From an uncultured Veillonella sp. (GTDB taxonomy: Bacteria; Bacillota; Negativicutes; Veillonellales; Veillonellaceae): DNA of 15,971 bases. Of the stretch, positions 1 through 7,185 are shown piece by piece. The stretch lies in contig USAV01000036.1 in assembly GCA_900552715.1 (NCBI GenBank), positions 1 to 15,971 on the forward strand, in the 5' to 3' direction. The translations under genes were made by a program, and so were the position numbers. Within the stretch, counting starts at the first letter, position 1. Each line of letters starts with the position of its first letter. Below the pieces are notes generated by a model. That model searched no databases, was not told the DNA's origin, and worked only from the letters and a program-made list of their open reading frames with translations.

Positions 1-76
1 TGAAGTTACTTCCATTAAAGACGTAACTCCAATTCCTCACAATGGTTGTCGCCCTCCAAAACGCCGTCGTGTATAA
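1..76 (+). CDS. rpsK: 30S ribosomal protein S11, 3' end (partial)
   Basis: Only the last 24 codons are inside the window, reading from base 2 to the TAA at 74-76. The translated tail includes VTPIPHNGCRPPKRRRV, the highly conserved basic C-terminus of ribosomal protein S11, which lies on the platform of the 30S subunit beside 16S rRNA. The gene is followed after 71 bases by rpoA. No rpsD (S4) lies between them, as in Bacillus subtilis and unlike many clostridia. Identification of the fragment is secure; the start lies outside the window. Confidence 0.95.
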   Translation, partial: EVTSIKDVTPIPHNGCRPPKRRRV

Positions 77-100
77 TTAATAGCGGCCGATTTGATACGG

Positions 101-109
101 TGCTATAAT
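101..109 (+). promoter_or_regulatory. Possible extended -10 promoter ahead of rpoA
   Basis: The gap between rpsK and rpoA contains TGCTATAAT, a perfect TGn-TATAAT extended -10 element. The expected -35 region about 17 bases upstream (around 81-86) shows no good match, which is acceptable for extended -10 promoters. The start point would be near 116, leaving about 30 bases before the rpoA ATG. It could give rpoA-rplQ extra transcription independent of the upstream ribosomal-protein operon. This rests on motif matching only. Confidence 0.5.
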
Positions 110-147
110 TAAACTATGAACGTGTGTTGTATAGGAGGATGTTCCTG

Positions 148-1152
148 ATGAGCGAAGAAAAGAAACTTAAAATCGAGAAGGTGGACATCGCCGAAGGCGG
201 TCGCTATGGTAAGTTCGTATGTGAACCATTAGACCGTGGTTATGGTATCACTCTCGGTAATAGCTTACGCAGAATTTTGCTTTCATCCTTGGATGGGGCA
301 GCTATCACCTCTATCAAAATTGATGGAGTTCTTCATGAATTCTCTACTATTCCTGGTATTCGCGAAGACGTTACGGATATCATCCTTAACTTAAAGCAAT
401 TGTGCATCAAAGTTGAAGAAGATGTACAACTACCATTGGAAGTTCACTTTGACTTCCAAAAGGATGGCGTATTGACAGCTGGTGACTTGGCTGAGCAATT
501 CCCACCAGAAGTGGAAGTATTGAATCCTGAACTCGTGATTGCGACTATGGATGAGACAGCTCATTTCGTAATGGACGTAGTGATTGAACGTGGCAAAGGT
601 TACGTTCCTTCTACGAAGAATAAAAAAGACACAGATGTAATCGGTTGTATTCCAATCGATTCCATCTTCTCTCCAATTCTTCGTGCCAAATACGAAGTGA
701 GTGATGTTCGTGTAGGCAATGAAATGGACTTTGACAAACTTACATTAGAAGTTTGGACTGATGGTTCCATTACTGCTGCTGATGCAGTGGCAAAATCTGC
801 TGCCATTATGATTGGTTATTTAGGGAACTTCACTAAATTAGCACACTCTGCAGATGTTGTAGATGTAAACACAGGTGAAGGCGGTATCGTTGTTGATCCA
901 GTAGGTTCCGATAATGAAGAACCAGCTGTTGATGACGGCCCAGCAAAGATTTCCATCGATGAGTTGGAACTCTCTGTTCGTGCGTACAACTGCTTGAAAC
1001 GTGCTGGCATTAATACAATTGCAGATTTGCTAGACAAAACCATTGATGACTTAGGAAAAGTTCGCAATTTAGGCAAAAAATCCATCGATGAAATTGAGGA
1101 AAAACTCAACAATCATCCAGGTGGTTTTCAACTTAAACAAAAAGGCGAATAA
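148..1152 (+). CDS. rpoA: DNA-directed RNA polymerase subunit alpha
   Basis: The alpha subunit forms the dimer on which RNA polymerase core assembles; its C-terminal domain contacts promoter UP elements and activators. The 334-residue product has the usual length. The N-terminal dimerisation domain covers about residues 1-235, with the conserved stretch GYGITLGNSLRRILLSS near residue 30. An acidic linker (about 240-265) leads to the C-terminal domain (about 268-325), with the helix-hairpin-helix segments RAYNCLKRAGINTIADLL and NLGKKSIDEIEEKL. I chose ATG 148 because AGGAGG at 133-138 sits 9 bases upstream; an in-frame GTG at 124 has no ribosome-binding site and would add eight atypical residues. 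rplQ follows 12 bases later, with its Shine-Dalgarno overlapping the rpoA stop, so the two are co-transcribed and probably translationally coupled. Confidence 0.98.
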   Translation: MSEEKKLKIEKVDIAEGGRYGKFVCEPLDRGYGITLGNSLRRILLSSLDGAAITSIKIDGVLHEFSTIPGIREDVTDIILNLKQLCIKVEEDVQLPLEVHFDFQKDGVLTAGDLAEQFPPEVEVLNPELVIATMDETAHFVMDVVIERGKGYVPSTKNKKDTDVIGCIPIDSIFSPILRAKYEVSDVRVGNEMDFDKLTLEVWTDGSITAADAVAKSAAIMIGYLGNFTKLAHSADVVDVNTGEGGIVVDPVGSDNEEPAVDDGPAKISIDELELSVRAYNCLKRAGINTIADLLDKTIDDLGKVRNLGKKSIDEIEEKLNNHPGGFQLKQKGE

Positions 1153-1164
1153 GGAGGAAGACGA

Positions 1165-1500
1165 ATGTACAGAAAATTAGGCCGCGACAGCTCCGCTCGT
1201 AAAGCGTTGTTCCGTAGCATGTTAACATCTTTCTTCCAATATGAGCGTATTGAAACTACAGAAGCTAAAGCGAAAGAACTTCGCTCTTTAGCTGATCAAA
1301 TGGTAACTTTGGCTAAACGTGGTGATCTTCATGCACGTCGCCAAGTTCTTGCATACCTCATGGATGAAAGCGTAGTAAAAAAATTGTTTGATACAATTGC
1401 TCCAAAATATGCAGACCGTCAAGGTGGTTACACTCGTGTAATCAAAACTGGTCTTCGCAAAGGTGACGCTGCACCTTTGGCTATTATCGAGTTAGTTTAA
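1165..1500 (+). CDS. rplQ: 50S ribosomal protein L17
   Basis: L17 is a structural protein of the large ribosomal subunit near the polypeptide exit region. The 111-residue product is the short bacterial form. It begins MYRKLGRDSSARKALFRSML, close to the family's usual MAYRKLGR start, and continues with ERIETTEAKAKELRSLADQM and the C-terminal GGYTRVIKTGLRKGDAAPLA block, both typical of L17. AAGGAGG at 1151-1157 overlaps the rpoA stop codon and sits 7 bases before the ATG. It is the last gene of the ribosomal-protein/rpoA operon, as in most Firmicutes, and a strong terminator follows within 50 bases. Confidence 0.98.
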   Translation: MYRKLGRDSSARKALFRSMLTSFFQYERIETTEAKAKELRSLADQMVTLAKRGDLHARRQVLAYLMDESVVKKLFDTIAPKYADRQGGYTRVIKTGLRKGDAAPLAIIELV

Positions 1501-1510
1501 TCAAACTCAT

Positions 1511-1547
1511 ACGGTGTTGTAACTTATGTTGCAGCACCGTTTTTTTA
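1511..1547 (+). terminator. Rho-independent terminator after rplQ
   Basis: ACGGTGTTGT at 1511-1520 pairs with GCAGCACCGT at 1531-1540 to give a 10-bp stem. Two of the pairs are G-U; the first six are perfect. The loop is 10 bases. The stem runs directly into a T tract (1540-1546). It closes the ribosomal-protein/rpoA/rplQ operon. Confidence 0.92.
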
Positions 1548-1559
1548 TTGTCAATTTTA

Positions 1560-1568
1560 TGGTACAAT
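1560..1568 (+). promoter_or_regulatory. Possible extended -10 promoter for the ecf operon
   Basis: TGGTACAAT is a TGn-TACAAT extended -10 element just after the rplQ terminator. The -35 position 17 bases upstream falls inside the terminator's T tract, so only the extended -10 supports it. A start near 1575 would give ecfA1 an unusually long leader of about 200 bases. No better -35/-10 pair was found between here and 1783, but the region is AT-rich and a weaker promoter could be missed. Confidence 0.4.
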
Positions 1569-1580
1569 CGATGAGTAAAA

Positions 1581-1614
1581 TATCGTAATATATTAGCAGT
1601 TATCGTAAATATTA
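1581..1614 (+). repeat. 20-base-spaced direct repeat in the ecf leader
   Basis: TATCGTAATATATTA (1581-1595) is repeated as TATCGTAAATATTA (1601-1614), differing by a single-base gap and starting 20 bases apart. Two helical turns between copies would place both on the same face of the DNA, as expected for paired operator half-sites. They lie just downstream of the proposed start point near 1575. The AT-rich composition makes chance similarity possible; function is unproven. Confidence 0.5.
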
Positions 1615-1685
1615 AATATCTATTGTTAACCTTTTACAGAATACCTTAGATACTATTTCATTCTAAGTGTATGAACAGGACATAT

Positions 1686-1712
1686 TATATTGATGCTAGT
1701 AGGCTCAATATA
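1686..1712 (+). other. Inverted repeat in the ecfA1 leader
   Basis: TATATTGA (1686-1693) and TCAATATA (1705-1712) are perfectly complementary across an 11-base loop. No T tract follows, so it is not a normal terminator. It could be an RNA stem in the leader or a protein-binding palindrome. The rest of the 1548-1782 gap is AT-rich, with no gene and no riboswitch pattern that I recognise. Confidence 0.4.
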
Positions 1713-1782
1713 GGAATGATTAATTTGTAAATGGTTATACTTTTATAGAAACGAAATTGACTAGAAAGATATGAGGTTATCC

Positions 1783-2727
1783 ATGAATGAAAAAGACATT
1801 ATGATTGAGGTCAATCATATGAGTCATATCTATACCGATGAAAATGGCAATGATGTACATGCATTAAATGATGTAAACTTATCTATTAAGCGCGGTGAGT
1901 TTGTTTGTATCATCGGTACGAATGGTAGTGGTAAAAGTACACTAGCTAAGCATTTTAATGTGCTATTACAACCTAGTGAAGGTTATATCAATGTATGTGG
2001 CTATGATACGCGCGATGAAGCGCATATATGGGATATACGCCAACATGTAGGCATGGTGTTCCAAAATCCTGATAACCAAATTGTAGCAGCTGTCGTAGAA
2101 GAGGATGTTGCCTTTGGTCCAGAAAACTTAGGTATTCCTAGCGCAGAAATTAGAAAACGCGTTGATGCAGCATTAGAGGCTGTAAATATGACTGAATATA
2201 GAGAACATGGTCCTCATTTGTTGTCTGGTGGTCAAAAGCAACGCATCGCTATTGCCGGAGTACTTGCTATGAAACCAGATTGTATCGTTCTTGATGAGCC
2301 AACAGCTATGCTCGACCCTAAAGGTCGCAGTGAAGTACTTGAAACAGTTCATAAACTCAATAAAGAAGAAGGTATTACTATCGTATACATTACACACTTT
2401 ATGGAGGAAGCTGTTACGGCTGACCGTGTGGTGGTAATGAAAAATGGCGTGAAGTTACATGATGGTACTCCTCGTGAAATCTTTAGCCATGTAGATACCT
2501 TAAAAGGCCTTGGCCTCGATGTACCAGTTGCTTCTGAAATTGCTTTCAAATTGAATGAAAAAGGTTATGAAGTAGGTAAGAGTATCATCAACAATGAAGA
2601 ATTAGCAGAAGGTCTAAAACATTCTAAATTGGCTGATCAATTACTAAGTGAACATAAAGGTGCTAATACGGTTAGTTCTCCTATCAATGAAAATTCAGAT
2701 GTAGTAAGAGGGGAGGGCGTACACTAA
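1783..2727 (+). CDS. ecfA1: ECF transporter ATPase EcfA1
   Basis: This is one of the two ATP-binding subunits of the energy-coupling factor (ECF) module, which with EcfA2 and EcfT powers interchangeable substrate-binding S components for vitamin and metal uptake. The 314-residue product has Walker A GTNGSGKST (45-53), Q-loop Gln94 in MVFQNPDNQ, signature LSGGQ (147-151), Walker B with DEPT and catalytic Glu172, and switch His205. FQNPDNQ is typical of the EcfA1/CbiO group. I prefer ATG 1783, which has GAGG at 1773-1776; ATG 1771 is in frame but has a weaker site. The last 35 or so residues form a polar, low-complexity tail beyond the usual length of about 280. The stop codon overlaps the ecfA2 start by one base. 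No S component is adjacent, so the substrate cannot be named. Confidence 0.93.
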   Translation: MNEKDIMIEVNHMSHIYTDENGNDVHALNDVNLSIKRGEFVCIIGTNGSGKSTLAKHFNVLLQPSEGYINVCGYDTRDEAHIWDIRQHVGMVFQNPDNQIVAAVVEEDVAFGPENLGIPSAEIRKRVDAALEAVNMTEYREHGPHLLSGGQKQRIAIAGVLAMKPDCIVLDEPTAMLDPKGRSEVLETVHKLNKEEGITIVYITHFMEEAVTADRVVVMKNGVKLHDGTPREIFSHVDTLKGLGLDVPVASEIAFKLNEKGYEVGKSIINNEELAEGLKHSKLADQLLSEHKGANTVSSPINENSDVVRGEGVH

Positions 2728-3587
2728 TGGCGATTGTATTAGATAATATTACCTATACCTATGGTGTAGGTACTCCATTTGAAAAAACGGCCCTTCATGG
2801 TGTATCTCTTACTGTTGAAAACGGTGAGTTTTTAGGCATCATTGGTCATACAGGGTCTGGTAAATCTACCTTTGTACAACATTTGAATGGCTTATTACAT
2901 CCTACTACAGGAACCGTTACCGTTAATGGTGTAGATATTAGCGCTTCTACAGAGGAAGCTAAGAAGATGCGTCATAAGGTAGGCATGGTGTTTCAATACC
3001 CAGAACATCAATTATTCGAAGAAACCATTGCCGAAGATATTGCCTTTGGTCCTAAAAACTTAGGCCTTAGTGCAGATGAAGTGGATGAACGCGTACGAGA
3101 TGCCATGAAGTTTGTAGGTCTTGACTATGACACTTATGCAGAGCGTTCTCCATTCCACCTATCTGGTGGTCAAATGCGTCGCGTTGCTATTGCTGGCGTA
3201 GTAGCAATGAATCCGGACTTCCTAGTTCTTGATGAGCCATCTGCAGGTCTTGACCCATTTGGTCGTGAAGAAATCTTTGAAGAAATTATTCGTCTTCATA
3301 AAGAAAAGGGTATTACAGTAATCCTTGTATCTCACAATATGGAAGATATTTCGCGCATGGCATCTCGCCTTGTAGTCCTTGATAAAGGTCGCATCGTTCT
3401 CGATGGAGAGCCGATGGATATCTTTAATAATCATCGCGATGAATTACAGGCTGTTGGTGTAGATGTACCACCAGTATCTGTCACTATGGAATATTTGCGT
3501 GAACAAGGACTAGATGTGTCTAATCGTGTATTATCTGTAGATGATGCAGTACAAGCCATTCTAGAAGGAGGTAGCCATGTTAAATAA
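2727..3587 (+). CDS. ecfA2: ECF transporter ATPase EcfA2
   Basis: This is the second ATPase of the ECF module, pairing with EcfA1 at the cytoplasmic face of the membrane. The 286-residue product carries Walker A GHTGSGKST (40-48), Q-loop Gln90 in MVFQYPEHQLFEETI, signature LSGGQ (145-149), Walker B FLVLDEPSAGLDP with catalytic Glu170, and switch His203. FQYPEHQLFE is characteristic of EcfA2, against FQNPDNQ in EcfA1. A purine-rich GGGGAGGG at 2710-2717 precedes the ATG, which shares its A with the ecfA1 stop (TAATG). The 3' end overlaps ecfT by 11 bases, so the three subunits are probably made in matched amounts by coupled translation. Confidence 0.94.
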   Translation: MAIVLDNITYTYGVGTPFEKTALHGVSLTVENGEFLGIIGHTGSGKSTFVQHLNGLLHPTTGTVTVNGVDISASTEEAKKMRHKVGMVFQYPEHQLFEETIAEDIAFGPKNLGLSADEVDERVRDAMKFVGLDYDTYAERSPFHLSGGQMRRVAIAGVVAMNPDFLVLDEPSAGLDPFGREEIFEEIIRLHKEKGITVILVSHNMEDISRMASRLVVLDKGRIVLDGEPMDIFNNHRDELQAVGVDVPPVSVTMEYLREQGLDVSNRVLSVDDAVQAILEGGSHVK

Positions 3588-4380
3588 CATTACTATAGGG
3601 CAATACTTCCCAGGAAACTCCTTCTTGCATCGCATGGATCCTCGTGCAAAGATTATTGCTACTACAATATTTGTGGTAGCCATCTTCCTAGCGAACTCTC
3701 CTCTTGCGTATGGCTTGGTAGGGGCATTTACAATCTTTGCTATGCTTTTATCACGATTGCCATTACGCTTGATGTGGTCTGCTATTAAACCACTTTGGAT
3801 TATCATCGTATTTACCATGGGTATTCATATCTTTACAACACCAGGTAATACAATCTTCCAATGGTGGATCATTAATATTACAGATCAAGGCTTGGCTATG
3901 GGTCTACAAATGGCAGCGCGATTAATCTTTTTAATCTTGTTCTCGTCCTTATTGACCTATACGACATCACCAATTCGTTTGACCGATGGTATTGAACATT
4001 TGCTTAATCCATTCCGTTGTATTGGTGTGCCAGCTCACGAATTAGCAATGATGATGACTATTGCATTGCGCTTTATTCCAACTTTACTAGATGAGACAGA
4101 TCGTATTATGAAAGCTCAATCTGCTCGTGGTGCAGACTTTGTAACCGGTTCTATCATTCAACGTGCTAAAAATATGGTGCCTCTCTTAGTACCATTATTT
4201 ATTAGTGCTTTTAGACGTGCAGATGAACTAGCTATTGCCATGGAGGCTCGCTGTTATAGAGGCGGTGTGAATCGTACGCGCATGAAAGAACTACAAGTTA
4301 CCTATGTAGATTATATCGGTGTAGGGGCGGTCATTCTAGTTACCATTGTACTCATCGTTTTATGGTGGCTTGATCTATGA
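3577..4380 (+). CDS. ecfT: ECF transporter transmembrane subunit EcfT
   Basis: EcfT is the membrane scaffold linking the EcfA ATPases to substrate-binding S components. The 267-residue product has hydrophobic segments around residues 26-58, 69-88, 104-127 and 243-265, plus a long amphipathic helical middle. The two short coupling motifs that dock into the ATPases are visible: Ala-Arg-Gly at 183-185 (QSARGAD), and Ala-Arg-Cys at 224-226 (MEARCYRGG), a common variant of the second motif. The RFIPTL segment before the first motif is also typical. AAGGAGGT (3565-3572) precedes ATG 3577. The gene starts inside ecfA2 and ends in an ATGA overlap with truA, as expected for one operon. Confidence 0.94.
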   Translation: MLNNITIGQYFPGNSFLHRMDPRAKIIATTIFVVAIFLANSPLAYGLVGAFTIFAMLLSRLPLRLMWSAIKPLWIIIVFTMGIHIFTTPGNTIFQWWIINITDQGLAMGLQMAARLIFLILFSSLLTYTTSPIRLTDGIEHLLNPFRCIGVPAHELAMMMTIALRFIPTLLDETDRIMKAQSARGADFVTGSIIQRAKNMVPLLVPLFISAFRRADELAIAMEARCYRGGVNRTRMKELQVTYVDYIGVGAVILVTIVLIVLWWLDL

Positions 4381-5162
4381 GAAATATACGGATTATAGTC
4401 GCTTATGATGGCACTGACTTAGCAGGCTATCAAAAGCAACCCGACGATAAGGGCTTAACGGTACAAGGCTGTTTAGAATATGGATTGTCAAAAATTTGTA
4501 ATGAACCAATTCAAATCTACGGTGCTTCTAGAACCGATGCAGGGGTACATGCGAAGTTTCAAGTCTGTACGTTCCAAACATCTGGATCTATACCGGCAGA
4601 AAATATTCCTCGCGCTATGATTGCACATATTCCAAAGGATATAGTTGTTCTTGAGGCGGTGGAAATTCCCCTCGATTGGAAGCCGCGATGGAATATATAT
4701 GGTAAAGAGTATGTATATACCATCCATAATCAACTCATTGCCAATCCACTGACAAAGCGATACCATTGGCACGTTAAGAAGCCTCTTAATATTGAGCTTA
4801 TGCAAGCAGCCGGTAATGAACTATTAGGCACGCATGACTTTACAACCTTAAAGGGTACGAATTCAACGCCTGCAGATCCAGTAAAAACAATCATGGGAAT
4901 TCACGTAGAGGCAGATGGTCCTCATGTTACCATTTCTGTTATAGGTGATGGCTTCTTATATCACATGGTTCGCAATATTGCGGGATTGCTCGTCGATGTA
5001 GGGCTGGGACGACGTAAGGTAGAGGAGATTAAGGGCTATTTAGCAGCTAAAGATCGCCGTGTAATAGGCAAAACGGCACCAGCTCAAGGTTTGTGTCTAG
5101 AGGAAATCTTCTTTACCGAAGAACGGCAGCAAGAGGTATTACAGAATAAATATTCTATATAA
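4377..5162 (+). CDS. truA: tRNA pseudouridine synthase A
   Basis: TruA converts uridines 38-40 in the anticodon arm of many tRNAs to pseudouridine. The 261-residue product has the usual length. It opens with IRIIVAYDGTDLAGYQKQP, the TruA start motif (the common Trp of GWQ is Tyr here). The catalytic block YGASRTDAGVHA contains the nucleophilic Asp54. Later family segments include KEYVYTIHN, HDFTTLKGT and FLYHMVRNIAGLLVDVGLG. Its ATG overlaps the ecfT stop by four bases. The ecfA1-ecfA2-ecfT-truA order is conserved in Firmicutes; in B. subtilis rplM-rpsI come next, but here a terminator and the kor operon follow. Confidence 0.97.
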   Translation: MRNIRIIVAYDGTDLAGYQKQPDDKGLTVQGCLEYGLSKICNEPIQIYGASRTDAGVHAKFQVCTFQTSGSIPAENIPRAMIAHIPKDIVVLEAVEIPLDWKPRWNIYGKEYVYTIHNQLIANPLTKRYHWHVKKPLNIELMQAAGNELLGTHDFTTLKGTNSTPADPVKTIMGIHVEADGPHVTISVIGDGFLYHMVRNIAGLLVDVGLGRRKVEEIKGYLAAKDRRVIGKTAPAQGLCLEEIFFTEERQQEVLQNKYSI

Positions 5163-5217
5163 TTTTGTATAGACTACATTCTCCTATAATTTATTTAAAA
5201 CGATAACTATTAATACT

Positions 5218-5252
5218 AAAAGGATACTACATAGCATGTAGTATCCTTTTTT
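5218..5252 (+). terminator. Rho-independent terminator after truA
   Basis: AAAAGGATACTACAT (5218-5232) and ATGTAGTATCCTTTT (5236-5250) form a perfect 15-bp stem with a 3-base loop, followed by TTCTT. A and T runs flank both sides, so it could also work on the opposite strand. It separates the ecf-truA operon from the kor operon. Confidence 0.93.
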
Positions 5253-5310
5253 CTTATAATTTTTAGTTATAATGCCTTAATTTATACCTATTATTATGTG
5301 AAATGATACA

Positions 5311-5339
5311 TTGTAAACCCAAAATATACATGATACAAT
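5311..5339 (+). promoter_or_regulatory. Promoter of the korAB operon
   Basis: TTGTAA (5311-5316) and TACAAT (5334-5339) are separated by 17 bases, and TGA directly before the -10 gives an extended TGn element. The start point would be near 5346, leaving a leader of about 87 bases. This is one of the best vegetative promoters in the window and suits a highly expressed metabolic operon. CATTGTA (5309-5315) and TACAATG (5334-5340) also form an inverted repeat over the two elements. Confidence 0.75.
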
Positions 5340-5432
5340 GACGATATAGACAGGTTCGTACTATAAAACATTAACATAGTAAGGTAGACTCTTGTCAGCA
5401 GTGTAATTTTTATCCTAAGGAGGGTGAATCTC

Positions 5433-7184
5433 TTGCAAAAACGTAAAGATTTTATCTGGAAAATGGGCGGCCAACAAGGTGAAGGTATTGAGAGTTGTGG
5501 CGAAATCATGGCGACAATCCTCGCTAAAGAAGGTTATTCCTTGTATAGCCAACGTTTATTTGCATCTCGTATCAAAGGTGGTCATACTACATTCGCATTG
5601 CGCGTTGCATTAGAACAAGTTATGTCCATTGGTGAAGGCGTAGACTTCTTGCTTTCTCTTGATCAAGAAACAGTTGATATGCATGGTTCTGAAGTTCGCG
5701 ATGGCGGTTACATCATTTGTGACAGCAAAGTAAGTCCTGACTTCTCTAAATTTGAAGGTACAAAGGTTAATTGCTTGTCCTTGCCAATTTCTGAAACAGC
5801 AATGAAACAAGGTTCCATGTTGATGCGTAACATCGTTGCACTTGGTATGTCTGTTGCACTTCTTGGTTTTGATACTAAGATGTTCAAAGATGCGATTGCT
5901 GCTAAATTTGCGAAAAAATCCCAAGAAATCGTGGATAAAAACTTGGCTGCTTTTGACGATGGTCATAGCCTTGTAATGGAAAAATTAGGCGATGTTGAAA
6001 TCGATACATTGCCAGCTCCTGGTAAGAAAGATCAAATGTTCTTATTAGGTAATGAAGCATGTGCTTTAGGTGCTATCGCAGCGGGTTCCCGTTTCATGGC
6101 ATCTTATCCTATTACTCCAGCATCTGAAGTAATGGAATATATGATTAAAAACATGGATAAATTGGGTGCTACAATCGTTCAAACAGAGGACGAAATCGCA
6201 GCATGTATGACAGCTATGGGCGGCGTATACGCAGGTGTTCGTGGCTTCACATGTACTTCTGGCCCTGGTCTTTCCTTGATGGCTGAATCCTTATCCATGG
6301 CTTCCATGGCTGAATTGCCAATGGTTGTTATCGATGTTCAACGTTCTGGCCCATCCACAGGTATGGCTACAAAGGTTGAACAATCCGATATTGATGCGGC
6401 TTGCTACAATGCACATGGCGATTACGCTGGTATCGTAATTTCTCCAACATCTATCGAAGAATGCTTCTATGAAATTCAAAAAGCATTCAACTTGGCAGAA
6501 ATGTACCAATGCCCAGTTATCTTCATGCCTGACTTACAACAAGGTTTGAATAAACAATCTGTTCCTTCCTTCGACTTGAACCGTGTGCCTATTAACCGCG
6601 GTAAAATGATGAAAGAAGCTGACCTTCCTGAATTGGAACAACCTCATTATTTCAAACGCTTTGAATTGACTGAAGATGGCATTTCTCCTCGTACAATTCC
6701 TGGCATGAAAAATGGTCTATTCCTTTCTACAGGTCTTGAACATAATGAAGAAGGTAAACCAGCAGAAGCGCCTACAATGCACGTAGCGCAAACTGATAAA
6801 CGTTTCCGCAAATTGGAAACTGTAGCTGATAACTATGAACCATTCTTGAATAATGCTAAATACGACGAAGCAGATGTACTTGTTGTAGGTATGGCTTCCA
6901 GCCGTGGTGCTATCGAAGAAGCAGTTGCTGAATTCGATCAAGAAGGCGTTAAAGTTAACCACTTACAATTGCGCTTGATTAAACCATTCCCAGCAAAACA
7001 ATTACAACCATTTATGGATGCTGCGAAAAAAGTGGTTATCGTTGAACACAATGCAACAGGCCAATTGACTAACTTATTTAAAATCAACATGCATAAGAAA
7101 TCTAAAATTTCCAGCTGCTTGAAATACGATGGTAATCCATTCACAAAAAGTTATGTGAAAAATGCTATTAAGGAGGTCCTATAA
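5433..7184 (+). CDS. korA: 2-oxoacid:ferredoxin oxidoreductase, fused gamma-alpha subunit (KorA type)
   Basis: With KorB this makes a thiamine-diphosphate enzyme that interconverts a 2-oxoacid (probably 2-oxoglutarate) plus CoA with the acyl-CoA and CO2, using ferredoxin. The 583-residue product begins with a gamma domain (about 8-190; GGQQGEG at 12-18, RIKGGH). It continues into the alpha domain with SYPITPASEVMEYM (YPITP at 225-229), QTEDEIA, TSGPGLSLMAE and RSGPSTG, then a C-terminal transketolase-like domain ending near LIKPFPAKQL. Start choice: AAGGAGGG at 5417-5424 overlaps an in-frame GTG at 5424, so TTG 5433, 8 bases from the site, is the likely start. korB follows after one base. Arginine is mostly CGT/CGC, suggesting high expression. 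2-oxoglutarate is inferred from the family; other 2-oxoacids are possible. Confidence 0.92.
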   Translation: MQKRKDFIWKMGGQQGEGIESCGEIMATILAKEGYSLYSQRLFASRIKGGHTTFALRVALEQVMSIGEGVDFLLSLDQETVDMHGSEVRDGGYIICDSKVSPDFSKFEGTKVNCLSLPISETAMKQGSMLMRNIVALGMSVALLGFDTKMFKDAIAAKFAKKSQEIVDKNLAAFDDGHSLVMEKLGDVEIDTLPAPGKKDQMFLLGNEACALGAIAAGSRFMASYPITPASEVMEYMIKNMDKLGATIVQTEDEIAACMTAMGGVYAGVRGFTCTSGPGLSLMAESLSMASMAELPMVVIDVQRSGPSTGMATKVEQSDIDAACYNAHGDYAGIVISPTSIEECFYEIQKAFNLAEMYQCPVIFMPDLQQGLNKQSVPSFDLNRVPINRGKMMKEADLPELEQPHYFKRFELTEDGISPRTIPGMKNGLFLSTGLEHNEEGKPAEAPTMHVAQTDKRFRKLETVADNYEPFLNNAKYDEADVLVVGMASSRGAIEEAVAEFDQEGVKVNHLQLRLIKPFPAKQLQPFMDAAKKVVIVEHNATGQLTNLFKINMHKKSKISSCLKYDGNPFTKSYVKNAIKEVL

Positions 7185-7185
7185 T

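Noticed and set aside
124..147. In-frame GTG upstream start for rpoA
   Set aside because: AGGAGG lies after it, at 133-138, and serves ATG 148; the added residues do not resemble known alpha N-termini.
7162..7185. Upstream in-frame start for korB inside korA
   Set aside because: AAGGAGGT at 7170-7177 points to ATG 7186, and the family motif WCPGCG then falls at the usual distance from the N-terminus.
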